From: Paracoccaceae bacterium
GTDB taxonomy: Bacteria > Pseudomonadota > Alphaproteobacteria > Rhodobacterales > Rhodobacteraceae
NCBI GenBank assembly: GCA_003551925.1
Contig: PUOA01000042.1
Location: 1-40,430, forward strand
Direction of reading: 5' to 3'
Length of the DNA stretch: 40,430 nucleotides
This document shows, piece after piece, positions 8,528 through 16,853 of the stretch. The notes under the pieces are model-generated. The model was given only the letters and a program-made list of their open reading frames with translations, was not told the DNA's origin and searched no databases. Position 1 is the stretch's first letter; each line of letters opens with the position of its first letter. The position numbers and the translations under genes are program-made.

Positions 8528-9388
8528 TCAGTCGGTGTGCGGAACGGGCTCGGCGGCCTGCGGTGCAACGGGGGCGGTGGCGCGCACCCACCAGCCGCGA
8601 TGCGTCGCGGACAGGGTGCGCGCGGCCTGTCGCGCGGCGGCGGCGTCGGGGAACAGCCCGAAGCAGGTGGCGCCCGATCCCGACATCCGCGCCAATGCGC
8701 AGCCGGGCGTTGCGCGCAGCGCCGCCAGAACCTCGGCGATGACCGGAAGCGCCGTGATCGCAGGGGGTTCGAGGTCGTTGCGCATGCCCGACAGCCAGTC
8801 GATCAGCGCAGGCGTGTCCGGCCAGCGGGGCAGCGTCTCGGGCATCGGCGCCTTGTCGCGCCGCGTCAGGCGGGCGAAAACCTCGGGCGTGGAGAGCGCG
8901 GCGCCGGGATTGACGAGCACCAGCCACACGGGCGGCAGCACGGGGACCGGGTCCAGGACCTCGCCGATGCCGCGCATGCGACACGGTGCCGCAGAAAGGC
9001 AGACCGGCACGTCCGCGCCCAGCGCGGCCGCGTCGGGCAGGGGGCGCCCGGTCAGCCGCGCCAGCAGCCGCAACGCCGCCGCCGCATCGGCCGACCCGCC
9101 GCCGATCCCGGCGGTCACCGGCAGGCGCTTGTCCAGCGTCAGTGCCGCGCCCGTGACCCCCATCGCACGCGCCGCGCGCAGCACCAGATTATCGGATGCG
9201 ACGGGCAGGTGCCGCGCCATCGCACCGCTGACCTGCAACGACAGTTCGGCCGCCGGGCGGGCCGAGACCACGTCGCCCGCATCCACGAACACCACCAGAC
9301 TGTCCAGCAGATGATACCCATCCGCGCGCCGCCCGGTAACGTGCAGCGTCAGGTTGATCTTGGCAGGCGCGAGGCAGCTGAGCATCAT
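8528..9388 (-). CDS. ispE: 4-diphosphocytidyl-2-C-methyl-D-erythritol kinase
   Basis: Internal start [38 protein letters not shown] motif [21 protein letters not shown]. The longer ORF start at 9571 would overlap the upstream TPR gene. Confidence 0.93.
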   Translation of the reverse strand: MMLSCLAPAKINLTLHVTGRRADGYHLLDSLVVFVDAGDVVSARPAAELSLQVSGAMARHLPVASDNLVLRAARAMGVTGAALTLDKRLPVTAGIGGGSADAAAALRLLARLTGRPLPDAAALGADVPVCLSAAPCRMRGIGEVLDPVPVLPPVWLVLVNPGAALSTPEVFARLTRRDKAPMPETLPRWPDTPALIDWLSGMRNDLEPPAITALPVIAEVLAALRATPGCALARMSGSGATCFGLFPDAAAARQAARTLSATHRGWWVRATAPVAPQAAEPVPHTD

Positions 9389-9398
9389 CGCGGCGAGG

Positions 9399-11099
9399 TC
9401 ACTCGGCGGCGGCCTGCGCTTCGGCCTCCTCCTCCTCAAGCACCACGTCGAGGCCGACCTCGAGCTTGCGGCGGATGCGGTCGACCTCGAGGTCGGGATG
9501 CGGCGCGAAGGACAGCGCGCGGCGCCACTGGAAGCGGGCTTCGCGCTCGCGGCCGACCATCCAGTAGACATCGCCCAGATGGTCGTTGATGATCGGGTCC
9601 GAGGGCAGCAGTTCGACCGCGCGCTCCATCACCGGCAGCGCCTCGTCATAGCGGCCCAGCCGGTAGAGCGCCCAGCCCAGACTGTCGGTGATGTAGCCCG
9701 AGTCCGGGTCGCCTTCGACCGCGCGCTCGATCATGTCGAGCGCCTCGTCAAGGTCGCGACGCTCCTCGACCAGCGAATAGCCAAGGTAATTCAGCACGCT
9801 GGGCTGATCGGGGTTGAGGTCCAGCGCGCGGCGGAAATAGGCTTCGGCCTCGTCGAACCGGTCGTCGCGTTCCAGCGCGATGCCCCTGGTGAAGAACAGC
9901 ACCCAGTGCCGCGCTTCGGCTTCGGGCAGCAGGTCGATCGCGCGTCCATAGGCACGCGCGGCCTCGGCGAAACGTTCGTCGCGGCGCAGCAGGTCGCCAA
10001 GCGTGCTGTGGACGAGGACCTCATCGGGGACTTCCTCGGCCAGGGCGCGCAGGGCCTCGATGGCGCCGTCGACATCGCCCTTTTCGAACAGCGCCTGCCC
10101 GCGGCCCAACTGCGCGCCCAGAAAGAACGCGGCGTCCGGCGGGATCTGCGCATAGGTCGCGTCGGCAAGCTCGAACTGCTCCAGCGCCTCCAGCAGCCGG
10201 CCCGCCATCAGGATCGCGTCGTGGTGGTCGGGGTTCAGATGCGCCGCCAGCCGCGCGTAGATCAGCGGCAGCTGTTCGCCGTCATCGGACCCAAGCAGGC
10301 TGGCAAGGACGAAATACACCTCGGCCATCCCCTGCGCCGGCGAGGTGACCAGATCGAAGGGCGGCGCGGCGCCGTCGGCGAGCGCGGCGCGCAGCGCCCG
10401 GATATCGGGCTCGGCGTCCTGGCTGAAGGCGCTGTCGGCAAGCGCGCGTGCCTCGTCGAGCCGGTCGAGCTGGGCCAGCACCTGGATGCGCGCCAGCATC
10501 CCGCGCCGGCCCATGCCGATGGGCTGCCCGTCGCCGCCCGAGAGGATGTCATGCGCACTTTCGAAGTCGCCCACCATCGCCAGCGCCAGCGCCCGGTGAT
10601 ACTGCGCGAGCACGCGCAACTGCGGCGCTTCGGCGGCGGCTTCGAAGCGCGAGATGGCGTCGGACATGCTGCCGGCGCCGATCGCGGCCCAGGCAGGCGC
10701 CAGCGCATCGGTCAGCGCGCCGGTGTCGGCAAGCGGCGGCTCGGCAGCGACCACGGCGGCGTAATCGCCCTGCACAAACGCGTCCGCCTGCAGCGTCAGC
10801 GAGGCGATCTCGCTCTGCACCCCGGCGGCCAGAAGATCGCGCGCCACCGGCACCGCCGCGTCGACATCCCCCAGCGCCAGATGCGCAACCAGCAGACGAT
10901 CCAGGAAGAACGGATCCTCGGGCGCCAGCATGTTGGCGCGGCTGTAGTATTCCACCTGCGCGGCGAAATCGTTGGACCCGACCGCGGCGCGCCCGGCCAG
11001 AAGCGCGCCCGCAAGCCCGCCATCGGCGGCTGGCTCCTGCGCGGTCAGCGGCGGCGCAAGGACGAGCGCTGCTATCGCGAGAGGGGCAAGTCTGATCAT
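9399..11099 (-). CDS. Exported tetratricopeptide repeat protein
   Basis: Likely start [28 protein letters not shown] (signal peptide); multiple TPRs such as [84 protein letters not shown]. Confidence 0.88.
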   Translation of the reverse strand: MIRLAPLAIAALVLAPPLTAQEPAADGGLAGALLAGRAAVGSNDFAAQVEYYSRANMLAPEDPFFLDRLLVAHLALGDVDAAVPVARDLLAAGVQSEIASLTLQADAFVQGDYAAVVAAEPPLADTGALTDALAPAWAAIGAGSMSDAISRFEAAAEAPQLRVLAQYHRALALAMVGDFESAHDILSGGDGQPIGMGRRGMLARIQVLAQLDRLDEARALADSAFSQDAEPDIRALRAALADGAAPPFDLVTSPAQGMAEVYFVLASLLGSDDGEQLPLIYARLAAHLNPDHHDAILMAGRLLEALEQFELADATYAQIPPDAAFFLGAQLGRGQALFEKGDVDGAIEALRALAEEVPDEVLVHSTLGDLLRRDERFAEAARAYGRAIDLLPEAEARHWVLFFTRGIALERDDRFDEAEAYFRRALDLNPDQPSVLNYLGYSLVEERRDLDEALDMIERAVEGDPDSGYITDSLGWALYRLGRYDEALPVMERAVELLPSDPIINDHLGDVYWMVGREREARFQWRRALSFAPHPDLEVDRIRRKLEVGLDVVLEEEEAEAQAAAE

Positions 11100-11228
11100 C
11101 GCGCGCACGCTTCGTCCTCCTGCATCGGTGTCCCGCCGGTCTTGCGCGCAGCCTAGGGGCGTGCTGCCCGGCTGGCAATCACTGCCCGTCACACGCTTGC
11201 GTGCGCCGCAGGTGCGCGGTGCCGGCGC

Positions 11229-12875
11229 TCACATGTTGGGATAATTCGGCCCGTCGCCGCCCTGCGGAGTGACCCATTCGATGTTCTGGCTGGGGTCCTT
11301 GATGTCGCAGGTCTTGCAATGCACGCAGTTCTGGAAGTTGATCACGAACTCGGGCTTGCCGTCCTTTTCGACCACCTCATACACCCCCGCCGGGCAATAG
11401 AGCCGCGCGGGCTCGCCATAGTCGGGCAGGTTGACCTTGATCGGCACGCTCGGGTCCCTGAGCGTCAGATGCGCGGGCTGGTTTTCATCATGGTTGGTGA
11501 AGGAATACGCCACGTTGGTCAGCCGGTCGAAGCTGAGCTTGCCGTCGGGCTTGGGGTAGTCGATGGGCGTGTGCTTCGACGCCTTGCCGGTGGCTTCGGC
11601 ATCGGTCTTGCCGTGCGGCATCGTCCCGAAGAACGAAAACCCCAGCGTGTTGGTCCACATGTCGAGCCCGCCCAGCCCCAGCGCCGGCGTCAGCCCCCAT
11701 TTCGACCACATCGGCTTGACGTTGCGCACCTTCTTGAGCTCGCGCCCGACCGGGCCGCGGCGCAGCGCCTTTTCGTACTCGGTCAGTTCGTCGCCCGCAC
11801 GGCCTGCCGCGATGGCCGCCTGCGCAGCCTCGGCCGCGGCGATGCCCGACAGCATGGCGTTGTGATTGCCCTTGATGCGCGGCACGTTCACCAACCCGGC
11901 CGAGCAGCCCAGCAGCGCGCCGCCCGGGAACGCGACCTGCGGGATCGACTGGTAACCGCCTTCGGAAATCGCCCGCGCGCCATAGGCCACGCGCTTCCCG
12001 CCCTCCAGCAGATCGGCCACCATCGGGTGATGCTTGAAGCGCTGGAACTCCATATAGGGGTAAAGATGCGGGTTTTCGTAGTTCAGATGCACCACGAAAC
12101 CGATCAGGATCTGGTTGTTCTCGAAATGGTAGATGAAGCTGCCGCCGCCGGCGTTGCGGCCCAGCGGCCAGCCCATCGAATGGGTGACCGTGCCCTCGCG
12201 GTGCCTTTCGGGGTCGATCTCCCAGATTTCCTTCATCCCGAGGCCGAATTTCTGCGGCTCATGCCCCTTCGACAGGTCGAACTTCGCCATAACCTGCTTG
12301 GACAGTGATCCGCGCACGCCCTCGGCCAGCAGAACGTATTTGCCGTGCAGCTCCATCCCGGGTTCGTAGTTGGGGCCGGGCGCGCCATCGGGGGCGCGGC
12401 CGAACTCGCCCGCAACCACGCCCCTGACGCGCCCGCCCTCGCCATGAACCAGCTCGGAACAGGCCATCCCGGCGAAGATCTCGACCCCCAGCGCCTCGGC
12501 CTGCTGGGCCATCCAGCGGCAGACATTGGCCATCGACACGATGTAATTGCCGTGGTTGCGCATCAGCGGCGGCATCGGCCAGTTGGGGATGCGCAGCTGG
12601 CCCGCGGGGCCCATCAGGTAGAACTCGTCGCGCGTCACCGGCACGTTGACCGGCGCGCCAAGCTCGCGCCAGTCGGGCAGCAGCGCGTCCAGCCCCGCCG
12701 GGTCCAGCACCGCGCCCGACAGGATATGCGCGCCCACCTCCGAACCCTTCTCGAGCACCACCACCTGCAGATCGGGGTCCAGCTGCTTGAGCCGGATCGC
12801 GGCCGACAGCCCGGCAGGCCCGGCGCCCACGATGACGACATCGTATTCCATGGCTTCGCGTTCGATCTCGGTCAT
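11229..12875 (-). CDS. Electron transfer flavoprotein-ubiquinone oxidoreductase
   Basis: MTEIEREAMEYDVVIVGAGPAGLSAAIRLKQLDPDLQVVVLEKGSEVGAHILSGAVLDP; C-terminal 4Fe-4S NCVHCKTCDIKDPSQNIEWVTPQGGDGPNYPNM. Confidence 0.96.
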   Translation of the reverse strand: MTEIEREAMEYDVVIVGAGPAGLSAAIRLKQLDPDLQVVVLEKGSEVGAHILSGAVLDPAGLDALLPDWRELGAPVNVPVTRDEFYLMGPAGQLRIPNWPMPPLMRNHGNYIVSMANVCRWMAQQAEALGVEIFAGMACSELVHGEGGRVRGVVAGEFGRAPDGAPGPNYEPGMELHGKYVLLAEGVRGSLSKQVMAKFDLSKGHEPQKFGLGMKEIWEIDPERHREGTVTHSMGWPLGRNAGGGSFIYHFENNQILIGFVVHLNYENPHLYPYMEFQRFKHHPMVADLLEGGKRVAYGARAISEGGYQSIPQVAFPGGALLGCSAGLVNVPRIKGNHNAMLSGIAAAEAAQAAIAAGRAGDELTEYEKALRRGPVGRELKKVRNVKPMWSKWGLTPALGLGGLDMWTNTLGFSFFGTMPHGKTDAEATGKASKHTPIDYPKPDGKLSFDRLTNVAYSFTNHDENQPAHLTLRDPSVPIKVNLPDYGEPARLYCPAGVYEVVEKDGKPEFVINFQNCVHCKTCDIKDPSQNIEWVTPQGGDGPNYPNM

Positions 12876-13033
12876 GCGTCGTTCCCCGGCTCGGCTGTCT
12901 TCAAGGTCATGCTCTGCGGCGGTTATCGCAGCGCAGCGGCTGCGGTCAACGTCCACAAGCGCCGCAGATAGCGCAACCGGTCCGCTCCGCCGCCCCGCCG
13001 CAGTCATTTTTTGCCAGACTTCGCGGCTATCCG

Positions 13034-13624
13034 GTGGCCATGACCGAGCTCAGCCCCTCCTGCGCCGTGGCCCCGGCGTCGACCGATGCGGCAAGCGTGA
13101 CCGCGCGCAAGGTCGCCGTGGCGGTGCTGGTCGATTACGGGCGCCACCTGTTCATCGCCCGGGCCGCGCGTGAGACCGGGAGGATGGCGCTGGCGGCGAA
13201 TTCGGCGCATTTCCTGACCGATTCGCCGGCGTCGCTGGCGGTGATGATCGGGCTGATCGCGGCGCATGCCGGCTTCCCCGTTGCCGACACGCTGGCCACG
13301 CTGGTGGTGGCGGGGTTCCTGACCCTGACCGCGGCGCGGGTGGGGCAGCGGGCGGTGGCGATGCTGCTCGACCGCGTGGACCCGGCGCAGTCGCTGCAGG
13401 TGCTCGAGGCGCTTCAGGCTGACCCGCGCGTGCGCGCCGTCACGGTGCTGCGCCTGCGCCGCCTGCCGCATGAGATGCAGGTCGATGCGGGGCTTGATGC
13501 CAACACCGCCACCACCGACGAGGCCGAGGCGCTGCGCGCGGCGCTGGGCGATGCGCTGCGCGGCGCGCTTTGCGTGCCGGTGCGCCCGCTGATCGCGATT
13601 CGCGCCGTGCCGAGACGGCAATAG
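13034..13624 (+). pseudogene. N-terminally truncated cation diffusion facilitator (CDF) protein
   Basis: 196 aa; retains ALAANSAHFLTDSPASLAVMIGLIAAH (TM5 HxxxD), the following helix [15 protein letters not shown] and a CTD, but lacks the N-terminal membrane segments with the other half of the metal site. Confidence 0.6.
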
Positions 13625-13679
13625 CGCTTGCATTCAAGCGCGCGCTGCGCTCAACTGGTTGCCGGAGATGACCTGCCCC

Positions 13680-13704
13680 GACAGCCGTCGCGGGCGGTCT
13701 TTTT
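13680..13704 (+). terminator. Intrinsic terminator immediately upstream of greA
   Basis: GACAGCC-GTCGCG-GGCGGTC (7-bp stem with one mismatch), then TTTTT at 13700-13704. Confidence 0.65.
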
Positions 13705-13722
13705 GCATGATGGTGATGCGCT

Positions 13723-14193
13723 ATGGAAAAGCTGCCCCTGACGAAAGCCGGTCACACGGCGCTGGACGCCGAGCTGAAGCGGCTGAAATCCGAAGAGCGC
13801 CCGGCGATCATCCGTGCCATCGCGGAAGCGCGCGAACACGGGGACCTGTCCGAAAACGCCGAGTATCATTCGGCGCGCGAAAAGCAGAGCTTCGTCGAAG
13901 GCCGGATCAAGGAGATCGAGGCGATCCTGTCGCGCGCCGAGGTGATCGACCCCGCGCGGCTGGCGGGCGCGATCAAGTTCGGCGCGCGGGTGCGCGTCAT
14001 CGACGAGGACACCGAGCAGGAACACGCCTACCAGATCGTCGGCGAGGCCGAGGCGGACATCGAGCGCGGGCTTCTCAACATCAAGTCACCACTGGCCCGC
14101 GCGCTCATCGGCAAGGAAGAGGGCGACAGCGTCGAGGTGCGCACCCCCGGGGGCACGCGCAGCTACGAGGTCGTCGAAATCATCTATCGCTGA
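13723..14193 (+). CDS. greA: Transcription elongation factor GreA
   Basis: 156 aa; MEKLPLTKAGHTALDAELKRLKSEERPAIIRAIAEAREHGDLSENAEYHSAREKQSFVEGRIKEIEAILSRAEVID. Confidence 0.98.
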   Translation: MEKLPLTKAGHTALDAELKRLKSEERPAIIRAIAEAREHGDLSENAEYHSAREKQSFVEGRIKEIEAILSRAEVIDPARLAGAIKFGARVRVIDEDTEQEHAYQIVGEAEADIERGLLNIKSPLARALIGKEEGDSVEVRTPGGTRSYEVVEIIYR

Positions 14194-14750
14194 GCGCTCG
14201 CGCCGTTGAATGCAGCCTCGGGACCGGGGCCAGCGCCGGAGGCGCGGCCGAGGCACCCTTTGCACGTGCCACCGGGCCCATTGTCTGGCGGGCCATGTGG
14301 CTGGCTCGTCCGGTTGCTCGACCACCCCGCGACGCGCGGCACCGGGGCAGACGCGCCCGGCGCCGCGCCGCCAAGGTGATCAGCAACCAGCGTGCGCCAG
14401 TCGAACGACCCCGCGCGGAGCCACGGCCGAAGGCCGCCGCGCATCGCCGGGCCGCCCTCCGGGCTCGGCGATCTGGCTTCGGCAGGCGCACAGCCGCCCC
14501 GTCATGCGGTCCCGGCCGGACCGAGATGACATGGCCCGGGCGTCCCATCGCCGCACCGCGCCCCGTCAATGCGCTTTCGTGGTGCCTCGACCTGGTGGGT
14601 GATCACGCGAGGAACGATCAGGCCCCGCGCGGCGTTCAAGGCGCGGGCGATGGCTGCGGATTGCCCCCATTGGGTGCCCGAAGCAGAAGCGCGCTTGCCG
14701 CGGATCCTTTCGATTGCACCTGCCGCGCGGTGCTCTTCGAGGTTGCTGCG

Positions 14751-14806
14751 TTCACGGTTCACGGTTCACGGCTCACGGCTCACGGCTCACGGTTCACGGT
14801 TCACGC
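14751..14806. repeat. 7-bp tandem repeat (TTCACGG/CTCACGG) x8, intergenic
   Basis: ttcacgg x3, ctcacgg x3, ttcacgg, ttcacgc, with no interruption. Confidence 0.92.
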
Positions 14807-14898
14807 CCCCCCGCTTACGGCCTGCCGCATTCGCAGCGTCGTTGCTGCGCCGCACGGCAGCGGCGGTGATGCAGTCTGCGCTCGGCCCACATCAAGGA

Positions 14899-16743
14899 TC
14901 ACCGTCCGACACCCGAGCGGCTGCTGACATGGCGCACCCTTGCGGCACGGGCGGGGCTTGCCGGGCGAGCGTCCATGCCAGAGGATTGCGGTGCGATGCC
15001 CGGCTCCAGGCCCGAACCCAGGCCCGAACCCAGGCCCGAACCCAGGCCCGAACCCAGGCCCGGCTCCAGGCCCAGATCCAGGCCCGAACCCAGGCCCGAA
15101 TCCAGGCCCTGTGCGGTTGTCCGTGGGGCGACGACCGGGTCGGTCACCTTCAGCGCGCCGGCTGCGGCCTGGGTCCGTGCACGCTCGAGGGTCGAGGGCG
15201 GGGGCGCGGGGAGCGCCGCGGCACGCAGACGGATCACAACCATGCGCCCGCGGGCCTCGTGCGCGGAGACATCCAATTGCGTCCCGTCGCGCAGCGTGAC
15301 GATTCCATTGACGGCGTTGCCCTGCCCGCCGCTTCGGCCCAGGGCTGCGATCCGGCTCCAGATCGGGTCCGACGCGGCGCGCGAGGCCCAGGCATCGACC
15401 GCCTGTTCGAGGCAGCGCGGAGAGGTCACGCTTTCGGGCGCCGTGCCCCAGAGCGTGTGGCAGGCGGTATTGGCCAGCACCAGCGTCCCGTCCGGGCCGA
15501 ACACTGCCTGCGCCTCGGGGAGCGCATCGAGTGCGGTCTGCGCGGCCTCGATCTGGGTGCGAAAGCTGCGCGCAAGACTGGTTTCGCTGGTCACATCCTC
15601 CAGGAAGAAGGCGAGCCCGCCATCAGGGTGTGGATGCCCCGCAACATGCAGCGTCTGCCCGCCGGGTTGGTGCCATTCGGCCTGATACCCCTCGCCTTCG
15701 GCGTGCTGCTCGATCTCCAGCAGGCTTGCGCGCCATGTCTTGAAGTCGCGCGGCTCCGGGAGCACACGCGCCTCGCGCAGCGCGTGCAGAACCTGTTCGA
15801 GGCTGGGTCGCCGGGCCAGAAAGCTTGACGGAAGCCCGGTCAGATCGGTCAGCGCGGGGTTGAAGATCTGCAGCCGCCGCGACCGGTCGAACACCGCCAG
15901 CCCGATCGGAAGGGTCGAAAACGCCCGTGTGAGCGTCTGAAGCAGCTCGCGCCGCGTGATTTCGGCTTGCGCCGCCGCATCTGCGGGGATCGCGTAATGA
16001 ACCACCCCGCTGTCGCAGGCGGAGGCGTGATGCTCGAACACATGCGGCGTGTGCGCGAGGGTCAGCGCGAGCAACGCGCCGGGCTCAGCGGCGCTGGTGT
16101 CGAACAGGATCGGCAGCGGCCAGCGCAGGTCCGCAAGCCCGTCGCCCGACCGCGCGGCCGCATCCAGATAGGCGCCGTTCGCCCAGATCACATTGCCCTG
16201 CGCGTCTTCACGCCAGATCAGGACGGGAGCGTTGCCGGCGCAGTGGCGCAGGGTCTTGAGCTCGTCTTCGAGCGCGGCGAAGCTGAACTGGTCGATCGAC
16301 ACCAGCCTGCCCGGGCTTTCCGTCTGCGCGAGCGCCAGATGCGCGAGTCCGCCCTTCCATTCCGCCTCGAGCGCGTAGTCGCTGCCGTCCGCGGCCGTGA
16401 GCGACAGCCGCCCGCGATCGGCCAGCGTCGCCAGCTGGGTGGTCAGATCGGGAAAATGCGGCTCAAGGAAGCGCAACAGCAGGCTCAGATGGTCGGCCGC
16501 GCCCGTGTCCTGCGATCCCGCCCCGTCGCGGATGGTCTTCAGCAACGCGTGCGCGCGGTCGTTCGCGTCGACGAGCGTGCGGTTGTCGAAGACGAAACGC
16601 GCGCTGGCCGACCCGTCCGCGAGTTCACCGATCCCGGTGACAGGCTGACGCCGCAGAACCACATGCGCGAGCATCAGCGCCGCGAGCGCGCCGAGCACGG
16701 ACGTCGCCACGATGACGACGGGCAGCAACAGGGTCGGTGTCAT
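14899..16743 (-). CDS. divL: Membrane-anchored multi-PAS protein without recognizable kinase domain (DivL-like)
   Basis: 614 aa; N-terminal TM MTPTLLLPVVIVATSVLGALAALMLAHVVL; PAS segments LLQTLTRAFSTLPIGLAVFDRSRRLQIFNPALTDLTGLP and LDALPEAQAVFGPDGTLVLANTACHTLWG; ends in a GLGS-repeat tail with no HisKA/HATPase. Position beside regB fits my recollection of R. capsulatus divL. Symbol is tentative. Confidence 0.65.
   Translation of the reverse strand: MTPTLLLPVVIVATSVLGALAALMLAHVVLRRQPVTGIGELADGSASARFVFDNRTLVDANDRAHALLKTIRDGAGSQDTGAADHLSLLLRFLEPHFPDLTTQLATLADRGRLSLTAADGSDYALEAEWKGGLAHLALAQTESPGRLVSIDQFSFAALEDELKTLRHCAGNAPVLIWREDAQGNVIWANGAYLDAAARSGDGLADLRWPLPILFDTSAAEPGALLALTLAHTPHVFEHHASACDSGVVHYAIPADAAAQAEITRRELLQTLTRAFSTLPIGLAVFDRSRRLQIFNPALTDLTGLPSSFLARRPSLEQVLHALREARVLPEPRDFKTWRASLLEIEQHAEGEGYQAEWHQPGGQTLHVAGHPHPDGGLAFFLEDVTSETSLARSFRTQIEAAQTALDALPEAQAVFGPDGTLVLANTACHTLWGTAPESVTSPRCLEQAVDAWASRAASDPIWSRIAALGRSGGQGNAVNGIVTLRDGTQLDVSAHEARGRMVVIRLRAAALPAPPPSTLERARTQAAAGALKVTDPVVAPRTTAQGLDSGLGSGLDLGLEPGLGSGLGSGLGSGLGSGLEPGIAPQSSGMDARPASPARAARVRHVSSRSGVGR
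14999..15106. repeat. 12-bp in-frame tandem repeat (cccgaacccagg and variants) x9 encoding GLGS/GLEP/GLDS units
   Basis: Nine consecutive 12-mers; protein GLDSGLGSGLDLGLEPGLGSGLGSGLGSGLGSGLEPG. Confidence 0.92.
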
Positions 16744-16795
16744 GCGAATCTCCGTCGCAGGTGCCGAGCACTTGCGTCACCATCGACAGAATTGG

Positions 16796-16810
16796 TTAAG
16801 GCGGGGTTAA
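16796..16810 (-). promoter_or_regulatory. Full CtrA-type binding site TTAA-N7-TTAA upstream of the divL-like gene
   Basis: Plus ggttaaggcggggttaag = minus cTTAACCCCGCCTTAACC, i.e. TTAACC-N5-TTAACC, about 53 bp upstream of the ATG at 16743. Confidence 0.7.
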
Positions 16811-16853
16811 GCCCGGGACGGGTCGCGATTTTCCCGCGTGGTGCCGCGCCCGT

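Noticed and set aside
9354-11156. 600-aa plus-strand ORF opposite the TPR gene
   Set aside because: Shadow ORF; the minus strand has signal peptide and clear TPR repeats.
14502-14762. 86-aa minus ORF in the greA-divL spacer
   Set aside because: Looked briefly like a real peptide (IARALNAARGLIVPRVITHQVEAPRKR) but no family recognised and no start context; not reported as a gene.
14751-14806. GTTC-containing 7-bp repeat as a LexA box array
   Set aside because: GTTC-to-GTTC spacing is N3 or N10, not N7.
13659-14927. 422-aa plus-strand ORF overlapping greA out of frame
   Set aside because: The first half is a greA frame shadow, the rest is unassigned spacer; no recognisable domain.
14999-15106. 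CRISPR-like array
   Set aside because: 12-bp units with no spacers, in frame within a coding sequence; no cas genes.
14975-15685. Plus-strand PEPR/PGPN repeat protein
   Set aside because: Arises only from reading the GLGS-coding repeat of the DivL-like gene on the opposite strand.
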